DNA from: Chromatiales bacterium
GTDB taxonomy: Bacteria > Pseudomonadota > Gammaproteobacteria > CAMYNG01
NCBI GenBank assembly: GCA_026990045.1
Contig: JALSIK010000425.1
Location: forward strand, 1-7,527
DNA length: 7,527 nt
Direction of reading: 5' to 3'
Under the pieces are notes generated by a model. The model did not search any database. It was not told the origin of the DNA and saw only the letters and a program-made list of their open reading frames with translations. Every line of letters starts with the position of its first letter. Position 1 is the stretch's first letter. The position numbers and the translations under genes were made by a program. This document shows positions 1-4,939 of the stretch, one piece after another.

Positions 1-427
1 GCTCGCGTGCCGGCAGGGTGTGGAAGGCGCCGTCGCGCAACACCACGGTGGTGCGGGCCATGCGCTGCTTGAGCGCCTTGAGGGCGTTGAGGGCCCGGTG
101 CTCCTGCATGAAGTCCAGGCCCGCGTTGACCAGCAGCATGACGACGATGATGGCGAAGTCCTCCCACTTCTGGACGATGGCGGAGAGGAGGGCGGCCACC
201 TCGATCATCCACGGGATGGGGCCCCAGAAGCGGCGGCAGACCCGGTGCCACAGGGGTTCCTCGCGTTCGGCGATCTCGTTGTGACCGTACTGCTCCAGCC
301 GGCGCCGGGCCTCGCCGCCGGACAGCCCGGTCTCCAGCCGGGACTCGAGCTCGGCCAGGGTGGCGGCCGGGTCGCGGCGGGCGTAGTCGTCGGTGGCGCG
401 GGTGCCGGGATCGATGGGAGTGTTCAT
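1..427 (-). CDS. P-type cation (H+)-transporting ATPase, N-terminal part, cut by left window edge
   Basis: Reading the minus strand from the ATG at 427-425 gives 142 residues without a stop before the window ends. Residues about 15-60 resemble the cation-ATPase N-terminal domain (LSGGEARRRLEQYGHNEI). They are followed by FWGPIPWMIE leading into transmembrane helix 1 (about 69-87), helix 2 (about 91-106, IIVVMLLVNAGLDFMQEH), and the start of the actuator domain (ALNALKALKQ, then TTVVLRDG). This pattern is that of P3A plasma-membrane H+-ATPases and their bacterial relatives. Asn101 in helix 2 appears to match the conserved M2 Asn of plant H+-pumps. The catalytic DKTGT region lies outside the window, so pumping activity and ion specificity cannot be confirmed. 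There is no clear Shine-Dalgarno before the ATG. The gene lies 141 bp downstream of the aspartic protease gene on the same strand, but the gap carries its own promoter-like elements and an FNR-type box. Confidence 0.9.
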   Translation of the reverse strand, partial: MNTPIDPGTRATDDYARRDPAATLAELESRLETGLSGGEARRRLEQYGHNEIAEREEPLWHRVCRRFWGPIPWMIEVAALLSAIVQKWEDFAIIVVMLLVNAGLDFMQEHRALNALKALKQRMARTTVVLRDGAFHTLPARE

Positions 428-483
428 GGTCTGGGTCGCGATGGTTGCAGGGCGGGGCCGCCGGGGTGAGCCACGGTGGCGCC

Positions 484-492
484 AATGTAGCA
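484..492 (-). promoter_or_regulatory. Candidate extended -10 promoter for the P-type ATPase gene
   Basis: On the minus strand the sequence reads TGC-TACATT, a TGn extension plus a 4/6 match to TATAAT (hexamer at 489-484). A start of transcription near 477 would leave a leader of about 50 nt before the ATG at 427. No good -35 hexamer is visible at 17 bp, which fits an activator-dependent promoter given the FNR-type palindrome centred about 60 bp upstream of the predicted start. The element is inferred from motif and spacing only. Confidence 0.4.
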
Positions 493-530
493 TCCCGGCG
501 CCGGGCCCGGTGCGGCCAGGGCGCCCGCGG

Positions 531-544
531 TTGATCCCGATCAA
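531..544. promoter_or_regulatory. FNR/Anr-type binding site (TTGAT-N4-ATCAA)
   Basis: The sequence TTGATCCCGATCAA matches the FNR-family consensus TTGATNNNNATCAA at every specified base. It lies in the 141-bp gap between the aspartic protease stop and the ATPase start. It is centred at 537.5, about 60 bp upstream of the transcription start predicted from the extended -10 at 492-484, which is close to the -61.5 position of class I FNR/CRP activation. It would most simply make the P-type ATPase respond to oxygen limitation through FNR or a CRP-family relative. Regulator identity is inferred. Confidence 0.65.
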
Positions 545-568
545 GTGCCGCCGGGCGCGACGGCCGGA

Positions 569-1102
569 TCAGGGTGCGGCGTGCTGGCGGATGACCAGGG
601 TGTCGCCGCGCTGGGTGAATTCCAGCCGCTTGAGTGCGGTCATGCCCAGCAGCACGGGTTCTTCTGCCTCCACGTGCGGGTTGAGCGAGGCGGGCAGGTC
701 GGTGAGGACGATGGGCCCCAGCTCCAGGCGCGCGATGCGGGTGCGCCAGGCCCGCATGGGGCCGCGGGCGGTCTGGTACACGGCCGGGGCGAGGCGCTCC
801 AGGCCCAGGCGCGGGGCCAGGGCGGCGGGCACGGACACGTCGCTGGCCCCGGTGTCGAGCATGAACACCACCTCGGTCCCGTTGATGCGGCCCGTGGCCA
901 CGTAGTGGCCGTAGCGGTTGCGCTGCAGGACCACCTCGCGCACGCCGCCGGCCGCGCGCCCGGCCGGCTCGGGGTTGGGATTGGTCCAGCGCTCCAGCAG
1001 GCCGTCGAACAGCAGGGTGAGCAGGCCCAGCAGCAGGAGCCACATGGCCGCGATCATCCAGCCGCCCAGGCGGCGCTGGCCGCGTGCGGGATCGCCGCTC
1101 AT
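569..1102 (-). CDS. Membrane-anchored retropepsin-like aspartic protease (TIGR02281 type)
   Basis: This is a 177-residue protein with one transmembrane helix (about residues 15-34, WMIAAMWLLLLGLLTLLF), a short linker (NPNPEP), and a single retropepsin-type domain that should face the periplasm. The catalytic motif is DTGAS at residues 83-87, and the conserved LLGMTALKRLEF segment at 151-162 is the second family hallmark. This single-DTG architecture matches the small proteobacterial 'clan AA aspartic protease' family, which would act as a dimer; substrates are unknown. I chose the ATG at 1102. A GTG at 1117 would add five residues (MARRA), and neither start has a convincing ribosome site. The gene is divergent from the PagP-like gene. 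Confidence 0.85.
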   Translation of the reverse strand: MSGDPARGQRRLGGWMIAAMWLLLLGLLTLLFDGLLERWTNPNPEPAGRAAGGVREVVLQRNRYGHYVATGRINGTEVVFMLDTGASDVSVPAALAPRLGLERLAPAVYQTARGPMRAWRTRIARLELGPIVLTDLPASLNPHVEAEEPVLLGMTALKRLEFTQRGDTLVIRQHAAP

Positions 1103-1241
1103 CGCCCGCCGCGCCACGGCCCCGGCGCCGCCATCCCGTCATTGTGGACAAGGCCGGGCGCAAGCCCCTGATTTCCCGTCATACCGCACCGGGCTTCAAG
1201 CCGCGCGCCGGGCGGACGCCAATGGCAGCAGGAAGGGTCAG

Positions 1242-1247
1242 AAGGAG
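1242..1247 (+). promoter_or_regulatory. Ribosome binding site of the PagP-like gene
   Basis: AAGGAG lies 8 nt upstream of the ATG at 1256. It fixes the start that gives a complete signal peptide. Confidence 0.75.
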
Positions 1248-1255
1248 TCGGGCGC

Positions 1256-1726
1256 ATGCGGTCCTGGTTGCTGGTGGTGCTGTTGGGCTGGAGTGGTCTC
1301 GCGGGTGCCGGCGAGCTGCATCTCGTTGTCAGCGGCAAGGCGATTCACCTGGATGAGGGGGATTATAACGAGAACAACTGGGGGCTCGGGTTCGAGTACG
1401 ATTTCACGCCCCGGGGCCGGTGGATCCCGTTCGTCACCGGGGCCTCCTTCCTGGACAGCAACAAGGACGTGTCCAACTACCTGGGCGGCGGGGCCAAGCA
1501 CCGCCAGGACCTGGGGAGCGGCTGGCACCTGGACGCGGGGGTGCTGGCATTCCTCATGACCCGCAAGGACTACCGGGACAACCGTCCCTTTCCGGGCGTG
1601 CTGCCCTTCGTTTCTCTCGGCACGGAGCGCGTGGCGCTCAACATCACTTACATTCCGCGGGTTCAGCAGAAGACCACGCCGTTGTTTTATTTCCAGCTCA
1701 TGTTCCGGCTCGCCCGGTTCGACTGA
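1256..1726 (+). CDS. pagP: PagP-like outer-membrane lipid A palmitoyltransferase homologue
   Basis: This 156-residue protein has a signal peptide (cleavage likely after A16-G17-A18) and a mature chain of about 138 residues. It aligns by eye with E. coli PagP through YNENNWGLGFEYDF (E. coli YNERPWGGGF), the FLDSNKD turn (E. coli FKDSWNK, containing catalytic Asp76-Ser77), and a C-terminal part with VLPFVSLGTERVALNITYIP (E. coli VLLPLASVGYGPVTFQMTYIP). The likely catalytic Asp67-Ser68 are present. The catalytic His is either His22 (better strand position and spacing) or His31. PagP moves a palmitate from a phospholipid to lipid A in the outer membrane. This version lacks the N-terminal amphipathic helix of enteric PagP. 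AAGGAG at 1242-1247, 8 nt before the ATG, supports the start. No PhoP box is visible. The gene is convergent with aguB, with a 15-bp gap. Confidence 0.78.
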   Translation: MRSWLLVVLLGWSGLAGAGELHLVVSGKAIHLDEGDYNENNWGLGFEYDFTPRGRWIPFVTGASFLDSNKDVSNYLGGGAKHRQDLGSGWHLDAGVLAFLMTRKDYRDNRPFPGVLPFVSLGTERVALNITYIPRVQQKTTPLFYFQLMFRLARFD

Positions 1727-1741
1727 AGCGGGGGCGGTGCC

Positions 1742-2635
1742 TCATTCGTCGCGGTAGCGGCGCAGCAGCTCGCCGTAGGCATCGATGCGCCGGTCGCGCA
1801 GGAAGGGCCAGATGCGCCGCACCGCTTCCGTGCGGGCCGGCTCCAGCTCCACCGTGAGCACCTGGGGCCCGGCGGTACCGGCCTCGGCCAGCAGCTCCCC
1901 CTGGGGCCCGCAGGCGAAGCTGCCGCCCCAGAACTCGATGCCGCGCGCCGGGTCGTGCGGGTGCGGTTCCCGGCCGCAGCGGTTGGCGGCCAGCAGCGGC
2001 AACCCGTTGGCCACGGCGTGGCCGCGCTGCACCGTGCGCCAGGCCTCGAACTGCCGGCGGCGTTCCCCGGCATCGTCGGCCGGGTCCCAGCCGATGGCGG
2101 TGGGGTAGAGCAGGAGGTCGGCGCCCGCCAGGGCCATGAGCCGTGCCGCCTCCGGGAACCACTGGTCCCAGCACACCAGCACGCCCAGCCGTCCCGCCGC
2201 CGTGTCGATGGGCACGAAGCCCGCGTCCCCCGGGGTGAAGTAGAACTTCTCGTGGTAGCCGGGATCGTCGGGGATGTGCATCTTGCGGTAGCGGCCGGCG
2301 AGGCGGCCGTCGGCGTCCAGCACCACCGCGGTGTTGTGGTACAGGCCGCTCCCGCGCCGCTCGAACACCGAGCCCACGATCACGGCGCCGGTCTCGCGCG
2401 CCAGCCGCCCCAGGGCCTCGGTGGTGGGGCCCGGCACCGGCTCGGCCAGGTCGAAACAGGCGGTGTCCTCGGTCTGGCAGAAGTAGCGCGTGCGGTGCAG
2501 CTCGCACAGCAGGACCAGGCGTGCGCCGGCGGCGGCCGCCTCGCGCACCATCTCCCCGGTGGCAGCCAGGTTGGCCTCGGGGTCCGGGGTGAAGCTTTGC
2601 TGGATCAGCGCGGCGACGAGTCGGGACTGGCGCAT
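1742..2635 (-). CDS. aguB: N-carbamoylputrescine amidase
   Basis: This 297-residue nitrilase-superfamily (carbon-nitrogen hydrolase) enzyme hydrolyses N-carbamoylputrescine to putrescine, CO2 and ammonia, the last step of the agmatine route to putrescine. The Glu-Lys-Cys triad is visible: E45 in LVLLCELHRTRYFCQ, K118 in RYRKMHIPDDPGYHEKFYF, and C155 in LGVLVCWDQWFPEAAR. The HIPDDPGYHEKFYFTPGD and CWDQWFPE blocks are characteristic of AguB rather than of other nitrilases. I start at the ATG at 2635: AGGA (minus strand, 2645-2642) sits 6 nt before it and the family begins at this point, whereas an upstream ATG at 2662 would add nine residues without such a site. The partner aguA lies about 2.3 kb upstream on the same strand, beyond the lipoprotein gene and an insertion sequence. 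The protein is probably cytoplasmic. Confidence 0.95.
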   Translation of the reverse strand: MRQSRLVAALIQQSFTPDPEANLAATGEMVREAAAAGARLVLLCELHRTRYFCQTEDTACFDLAEPVPGPTTEALGRLARETGAVIVGSVFERRGSGLYHNTAVVLDADGRLAGRYRKMHIPDDPGYHEKFYFTPGDAGFVPIDTAAGRLGVLVCWDQWFPEAARLMALAGADLLLYPTAIGWDPADDAGERRRQFEAWRTVQRGHAVANGLPLLAANRCGREPHPHDPARGIEFWGGSFACGPQGELLAEAGTAGPQVLTVELEPARTEAVRRIWPFLRDRRIDAYGELLRRYRDE

Positions 2636-2641
2636 GGGGAT

Positions 2642-2645
2642 TCCT
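2642..2645 (-). promoter_or_regulatory. Ribosome binding site deciding the aguB start
   Basis: AGGA on the minus strand lies 6 nt upstream of the ATG at 2635. It supports that codon over the longer reading from 2662. Confidence 0.6.
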
Positions 2646-2664
2646 GGCGATGGGTGCTGCACAG

Positions 2665-2673
2665 TATATATCA
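2665..2673 (-). promoter_or_regulatory. Candidate extended -10 promoter for aguB
   Basis: The minus strand reads TGA-TATATA, a TGn extended -10, with a predicted transcription start near 2658 and a leader of about 23 nt. This is the most AT-rich spot in the divergent gap between aguB and the lipoprotein gene. No good -35 hexamer is seen. The call rests on motif alone. Confidence 0.35.
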
Positions 2674-2731
2674 GGTGGTTTCATGGCCGTGCCCGCTTGT
2701 GCCGGCGGGGCATTTTGGTTTCAATAGTCCC

Positions 2732-3130
2732 ATGAGGATGTTGCGCATGCTGGTGTGGTTGCTGCCGGCGGTGGTGGCCGCCGGCTGTGCCACCGTGGAC
2801 CCGGAGCAGCGCCTGGGGCAGACCCTGCGGGCCTACGAGCGGGTGGTCCGCTGGGGGGAGCTGGAGCGTGCCGCCTCTTTCAGGCGCGGCGGTGCCCCCG
2901 GCTGGAACGAGACGGTCCGCCGGCGCCTGCGAGGGTTGCGCGTGACCCGCTACGACGTCATCGACGGCGCCATGGAAGAGGAGGACCGGCTCTACCGCCA
3001 GCGGGTGCGCATCGGTTACTACTTTCCCGACAACCCGGTGGAGCGCACCGTCGTCGATTCGCAACGCTGGGAGTACGACGCCCGGCGGCGCAAGTGGTAC
3101 CTGGTGTCGCCGCTGCCGGCGTTTCGCTGA
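2732..3130 (+). CDS. Small putative outer-membrane lipoprotein of unknown function
   Basis: The predicted protein has 132 residues. Residues 1-18 form a lipoprotein signal peptide (MRMLRMLVWLLPAVVAAG) ending at Cys19, with Ala at +2, which favours sorting to the outer membrane. The mature part begins with a helical segment (about 23-50, QRLGQTLRAYERVVRWGELE). Alternating basic and acidic strands follow and end in RWEYDARRRKWYLVSPLPAF. The order of one long helix and then several strands recalls an NTF2-like fold, but I do not recognise the family and give no function. ATG codons at 2738 and 2747 are alternative starts; 2747 has GAGG 9 nt upstream but would shorten the signal peptide. The gene is divergent from aguB and lies just upstream of the insertion sequence. 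Confidence 0.72.
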   Translation: MRMLRMLVWLLPAVVAAGCATVDPEQRLGQTLRAYERVVRWGELERAASFRRGGAPGWNETVRRRLRGLRVTRYDVIDGAMEEEDRLYRQRVRIGYYFPDNPVERTVVDSQRWEYDARRRKWYLVSPLPAFR

Positions 3131-3154
3131 GTCAACCTGATCATTGCATGAATT

Positions 3155-3191
3155 CCCTCCCCATGGGATGAAGGGATCAGGGTGGGGAGGG
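3155..3191. repeat. Imperfectly spaced hairpin downstream of the lipoprotein gene
   Basis: Perfect 9-bp arms (CCCTCCCCA at 3155-3163 and TGGGGAGGG at 3183-3191) flank a 19-nt loop, 24 bp after the lipoprotein stop. No T-run follows, so it is not a standard intrinsic terminator. Its G-rich arm (GGGTGGGGAGGG) resembles the repeat arms next to the IS and may be a degenerate copy of the same palindromic family. Confidence 0.45.
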
Positions 3192-3222
3192 TCGCACGAG
3201 CAGGAAAAACCCGTGTTCCGAT

Positions 3223-3244
3223 CCCCTCACCCTGTCCCTCTCCC
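3223..3244 (+). repeat. Left arm of a palindromic (REP-like) repeat flanking the IS
   Basis: These 22 bases (CCCCTCACCC...CCCTCTCCC) are the inverse of 4760-4781 with 20 of 22 matches; the mismatches are at the 11th and 13th bases. They end 4 bp before the left IS end. C-rich arms of this form, translating as PHPxPLP, recur in intergenic palindromic repeats of many proteobacteria, which suggests the IS sits in the loop of such a repeat. Confidence 0.6.
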
Positions 3245-3248
3245 GGAG

Positions 3249-3267
3249 CTGTCTCTTAGTCACATTT
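3249..3267 (+). repeat. Left terminal inverted repeat of the IS50-like element
   Basis: This 19-bp transposase-binding end begins CTGTCTCTTA. It is 16/19 identical to the Tn5 mosaic end and 15/19 to the right end of this element. Confidence 0.88.
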
Positions 3268-3329
3268 ATTTGAGATATTACCGAACTTTATGGGTTTTGG
3301 CTGATCGGATCGTGCAACTCGGACCCTGG

Positions 3330-3334
3330 AGGAG
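3330..3334 (+). promoter_or_regulatory. Ribosome binding site of the transposase gene
   Basis: AGGAG within GGAGGAGA lies 8 nt upstream of the ATG at 3343. Two GATC sites at 3303-3306 and 3308-3311 lie just upstream; in IS50 such Dam sites overlap the transposase promoter, but I cannot place a convincing promoter here. Confidence 0.65.
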
Positions 3335-3342
3335 AGTGCACG

Positions 3343-4731
3343 ATGGAAGCGATACTGAACCCGACGCAATGGGCGGAGCGGATATTTGGTGGATGCGAGC
3401 TGGGAGACCGACGCCGGACCCGGCGGCTGGTGAAGCTGGCTGCTGGTCTAGCGCGTCATACGGGGTGTTCGGTCAACCGCAGCTGCGAGGGGGATGGGGC
3501 GGCGCAGGAAGGGGCATACCGGTGGCTGCGCAATCCGGGGATAGGACACGAACAGGTGTTGGCGGGCGGATTTGAATCGACGGTTGAAGCGGCGTCTGGA
3601 CGAGCTGTTCTGGTGGCGGTGGAAGACAGCACTGTGCTGAGTTTCCGCCACTGTGTGGCTGAGAGTCTGGGGGACACGGGCGGTCGTGCGGACAGTGGCT
3701 GCGGTGGGGTCTGGGTGCACACGGTGCTGCTGGTGGACGGGGAGACGAAGCAGACTGTGGGGCTGGTGGAGCAGGCGCTGTGGCATCGGGAAGGGGAGCG
3801 TGGAGTGAAGCATCACCGCCGGCGGCGGCCGGAGCGTGAGAAGGAGAGCGACAAGTGGCGCCGGGCCTCCGAGCGGATGGCGGCCCGTCTTGGGCCGGAG
3901 GTGATGAAGCGGGTGATTTCGGTCTGCGACCGGGAGAGCGACATTTACGGGTACCTGTCCTACAAGCGGCGGGCGGGCCAGCGGTTTGTGGTCCGTGCGG
4001 CCCAGGACCGGCGTCTGGAAGGGGGCGGCAAGCTGTTTGAGGTGGTGGGCGAAGGGCCGGTGCTGGGGCGTGTGGGCATTGAGCTGGGCCAGCGCGGGGG
4101 CCGGTCGGGGCGGCGGGCGAAGTTGGAGGTGGGGACGAGGCGGGTGCGGCTGTGCTCCCCGAAGCACGGTCCCCAGGGGGAGCCGGTGGAGGTGAACGTG
4201 GTGTGGGCGCGGGAAGCCAGTCGGCGGGCGGATGCTCTGGAGTGGGTACTGCTGACCAGTGAGGAGGTGGGTGACTTGGCGGCGGCCCGCCGGGTGCTGG
4301 AGTGGTATCGGCTGCGCTGGCGGATTGAGGAATTCCACAAGGCCTGGAAGAGCGGGGCCGGGGTGGAAGCCCAGCGGCTGCAAAAGCGGGAGAATCTGCT
4401 GCGGCTGGCGACGGTGCTGGCCTTTGTGGCGGTGCGTCTGCTGCAACTGCGGGAAGTGGTGGAGGGGGTACCGGGTGCCAGATGCCAGCCGTGCACGCAG
4501 GTGCTGGGGGATGAGGAATGGCGCGTGTTGTGGCTGAGTACGGCCAGGCGCCGGCCCCCGGCCAAGCCACCGTCGCTGGGATGGGCTTACCAAGCCTTGG
4601 CCAAGCTGGGCGGTTTCATCGATACCAAACGGACGGGTCGGGCCGGCTGGAGCACACTGTGGGAAGGCTGGTTCCTGCTGAATCAGCGCATCGAGGGATT
4701 TCGCATCGCACGGGAGCTGGACAAGGTGTGA
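3343..4731 (+). CDS. IS4-family (IS50/Tn5-like) DDE transposase
   Basis: This 462-residue protein is colinear with Tn5 transposase over its whole length. The N-terminal DNA-binding domain contains ELGDRRRTRRLVKLAAGLA. The catalytic core has D95 in VAVEDSTVLSFRH, D196 in VISVCDRESDIYGYL, and E329 in the YREK signature Y322-R325-E329-K333 (YRLRWRIEEFHKAWKSGAG). The C-terminal dimerisation region keeps AYQALAKLGGFIDTKRTG and WEGWFLLNQRI (Tn5 AYMAIARLGGFMDSKRTG, WEGWEAL). All catalytic residues are intact, so the enzyme should be able to cut and paste its own element. At the place where Tn5 has Met56, the start of its inhibitor protein (EAMQEGAYR), this protein has AAQEGAYR, so that internal start is missing. 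A long antisense reading frame over the gene is a composition artefact. Confidence 0.96.
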   Translation: MEAILNPTQWAERIFGGCELGDRRRTRRLVKLAAGLARHTGCSVNRSCEGDGAAQEGAYRWLRNPGIGHEQVLAGGFESTVEAASGRAVLVAVEDSTVLSFRHCVAESLGDTGGRADSGCGGVWVHTVLLVDGETKQTVGLVEQALWHREGERGVKHHRRRRPEREKESDKWRRASERMAARLGPEVMKRVISVCDRESDIYGYLSYKRRAGQRFVVRAAQDRRLEGGGKLFEVVGEGPVLGRVGIELGQRGGRSGRRAKLEVGTRRVRLCSPKHGPQGEPVEVNVVWAREASRRADALEWVLLTSEEVGDLAAARRVLEWYRLRWRIEEFHKAWKSGAGVEAQRLQKRENLLRLATVLAFVAVRLLQLREVVEGVPGARCQPCTQVLGDEEWRVLWLSTARRRPPAKPPSLGWAYQALAKLGGFIDTKRTGRAGWSTLWEGWFLLNQRIEGFRIARELDKV

Positions 4732-4749
4732 GATCTGATCAAGAGACAG
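4731..4749 (-). repeat. Right terminal inverted repeat of the IS, same as IS50 inside end
   Basis: Read from outside inward the end is CTGTCTCTTGATCAGATCT, which equals the IS50 inside end from memory. It carries two GATC sites; in IS50, Dam methylation of these sites lowers use of this end. Its first plus-strand base is the last base of the transposase TGA stop codon. Confidence 0.9.
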
Positions 4750-4759
4750 CGCATCGCGG

Positions 4760-4781
4760 GGGAGAGGGCCGGGGTGAGGGG
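4760..4781 (-). repeat. Right arm of the palindromic (REP-like) repeat flanking the IS
   Basis: This is the inverse of 3223-3244 with 20 of 22 matches, starting 10 bp after the right IS end. Together the two arms form a palindrome with the whole IS in its loop. The bases between arm and IS differ on the two sides: GGAG on the left, CGCATCGCGG on the right. Confidence 0.6.
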
Positions 4782-4859
4782 GGTGTGCACCGGGCAGCTC
4801 CCCGGCACCGTGTCGAAGACCAGGGGCGAACCTGGATTTCACCCGGGTGCAACCCACCC

Positions 4860-4877
4860 GGGCCCGGCTTCCGGCCC
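4860..4877. other. GC-rich hairpin between the IS and the aguA stop
   Basis: The stem GGGCC/GGCCC with an 8-base loop lies 63 bp beyond the aguA stop, next to the palindromes CACCCGGGTG (4840-4849) and CCGGGCCCGG (4858-4867). It lacks a T-run, so I do not call it a terminator. Nothing else is recognisable in the stretch 4782-4939. Confidence 0.3.
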
Positions 4878-4939
4878 TGCCATCGAGGCACGGAAACACG
4901 ATTCATCACGAGTTTCATGCAACTGTCGGGTCAACTCCC

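Larger units (their letters stand above)
3249..4749 (+). mobile_element. Complete IS4-family insertion sequence, IS50/Tn5-like, 1501 bp
   Basis: Both ends are 19-bp Tn5-type termini. The left, CTGTCTCTTAGTCACATTT (3249-3267), matches the Tn5 mosaic end at 16 of 19 positions. The right, read inward on the minus strand, is CTGTCTCTTGATCAGATCT, identical to the IS50 inside end as I recall it. The two ends match each other at 15 of 19. One intact transposase gene fills the element and its stop codon overlaps the right end by one base. Total length is close to IS50 (1534 bp). Tn5 elements make 9-bp target duplications, but the flanks CTCCCGGAG and CGCATCGCG differ, so no duplication is present. 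The element lies between the lipoprotein gene and aguA and breaks no recognised gene. Confidence 0.93.

Noticed and set aside
1698..2684. Long open frames overlapping aguB in other frames
   Set aside because: The aguB frame has the full catalytic triad and family motifs; the other frames are low-complexity Arg/Pro/Gly/Ala products typical of high-GC shadows.
3240..4758. 9-bp target-site duplication around the IS
   Set aside because: The left 9-mer CTCCCGGAG and the right 9-mer CGCATCGCG do not match, so none is reported.
3223..4781. A larger composite transposon bounded by the 22-bp arms
   Set aside because: The true Tn5-type ends lie just inside the arms, no cargo gene exists, and the arms look like a common intergenic palindrome rather than transposase-binding ends.
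4860..4877. Intrinsic terminator for aguA
   Set aside because: A GC-rich stem exists, but there is no T-run after it on the minus strand, so only a hairpin is listed.
3448..4899. 483-codon open frame antisense to the transposase gene
   Set aside because: It mirrors the GC-rich transposase gene, is very rich in Pro, His and Arg, has no recognisable domain, and runs through the IS end into a repeat arm. It is a composition shadow.
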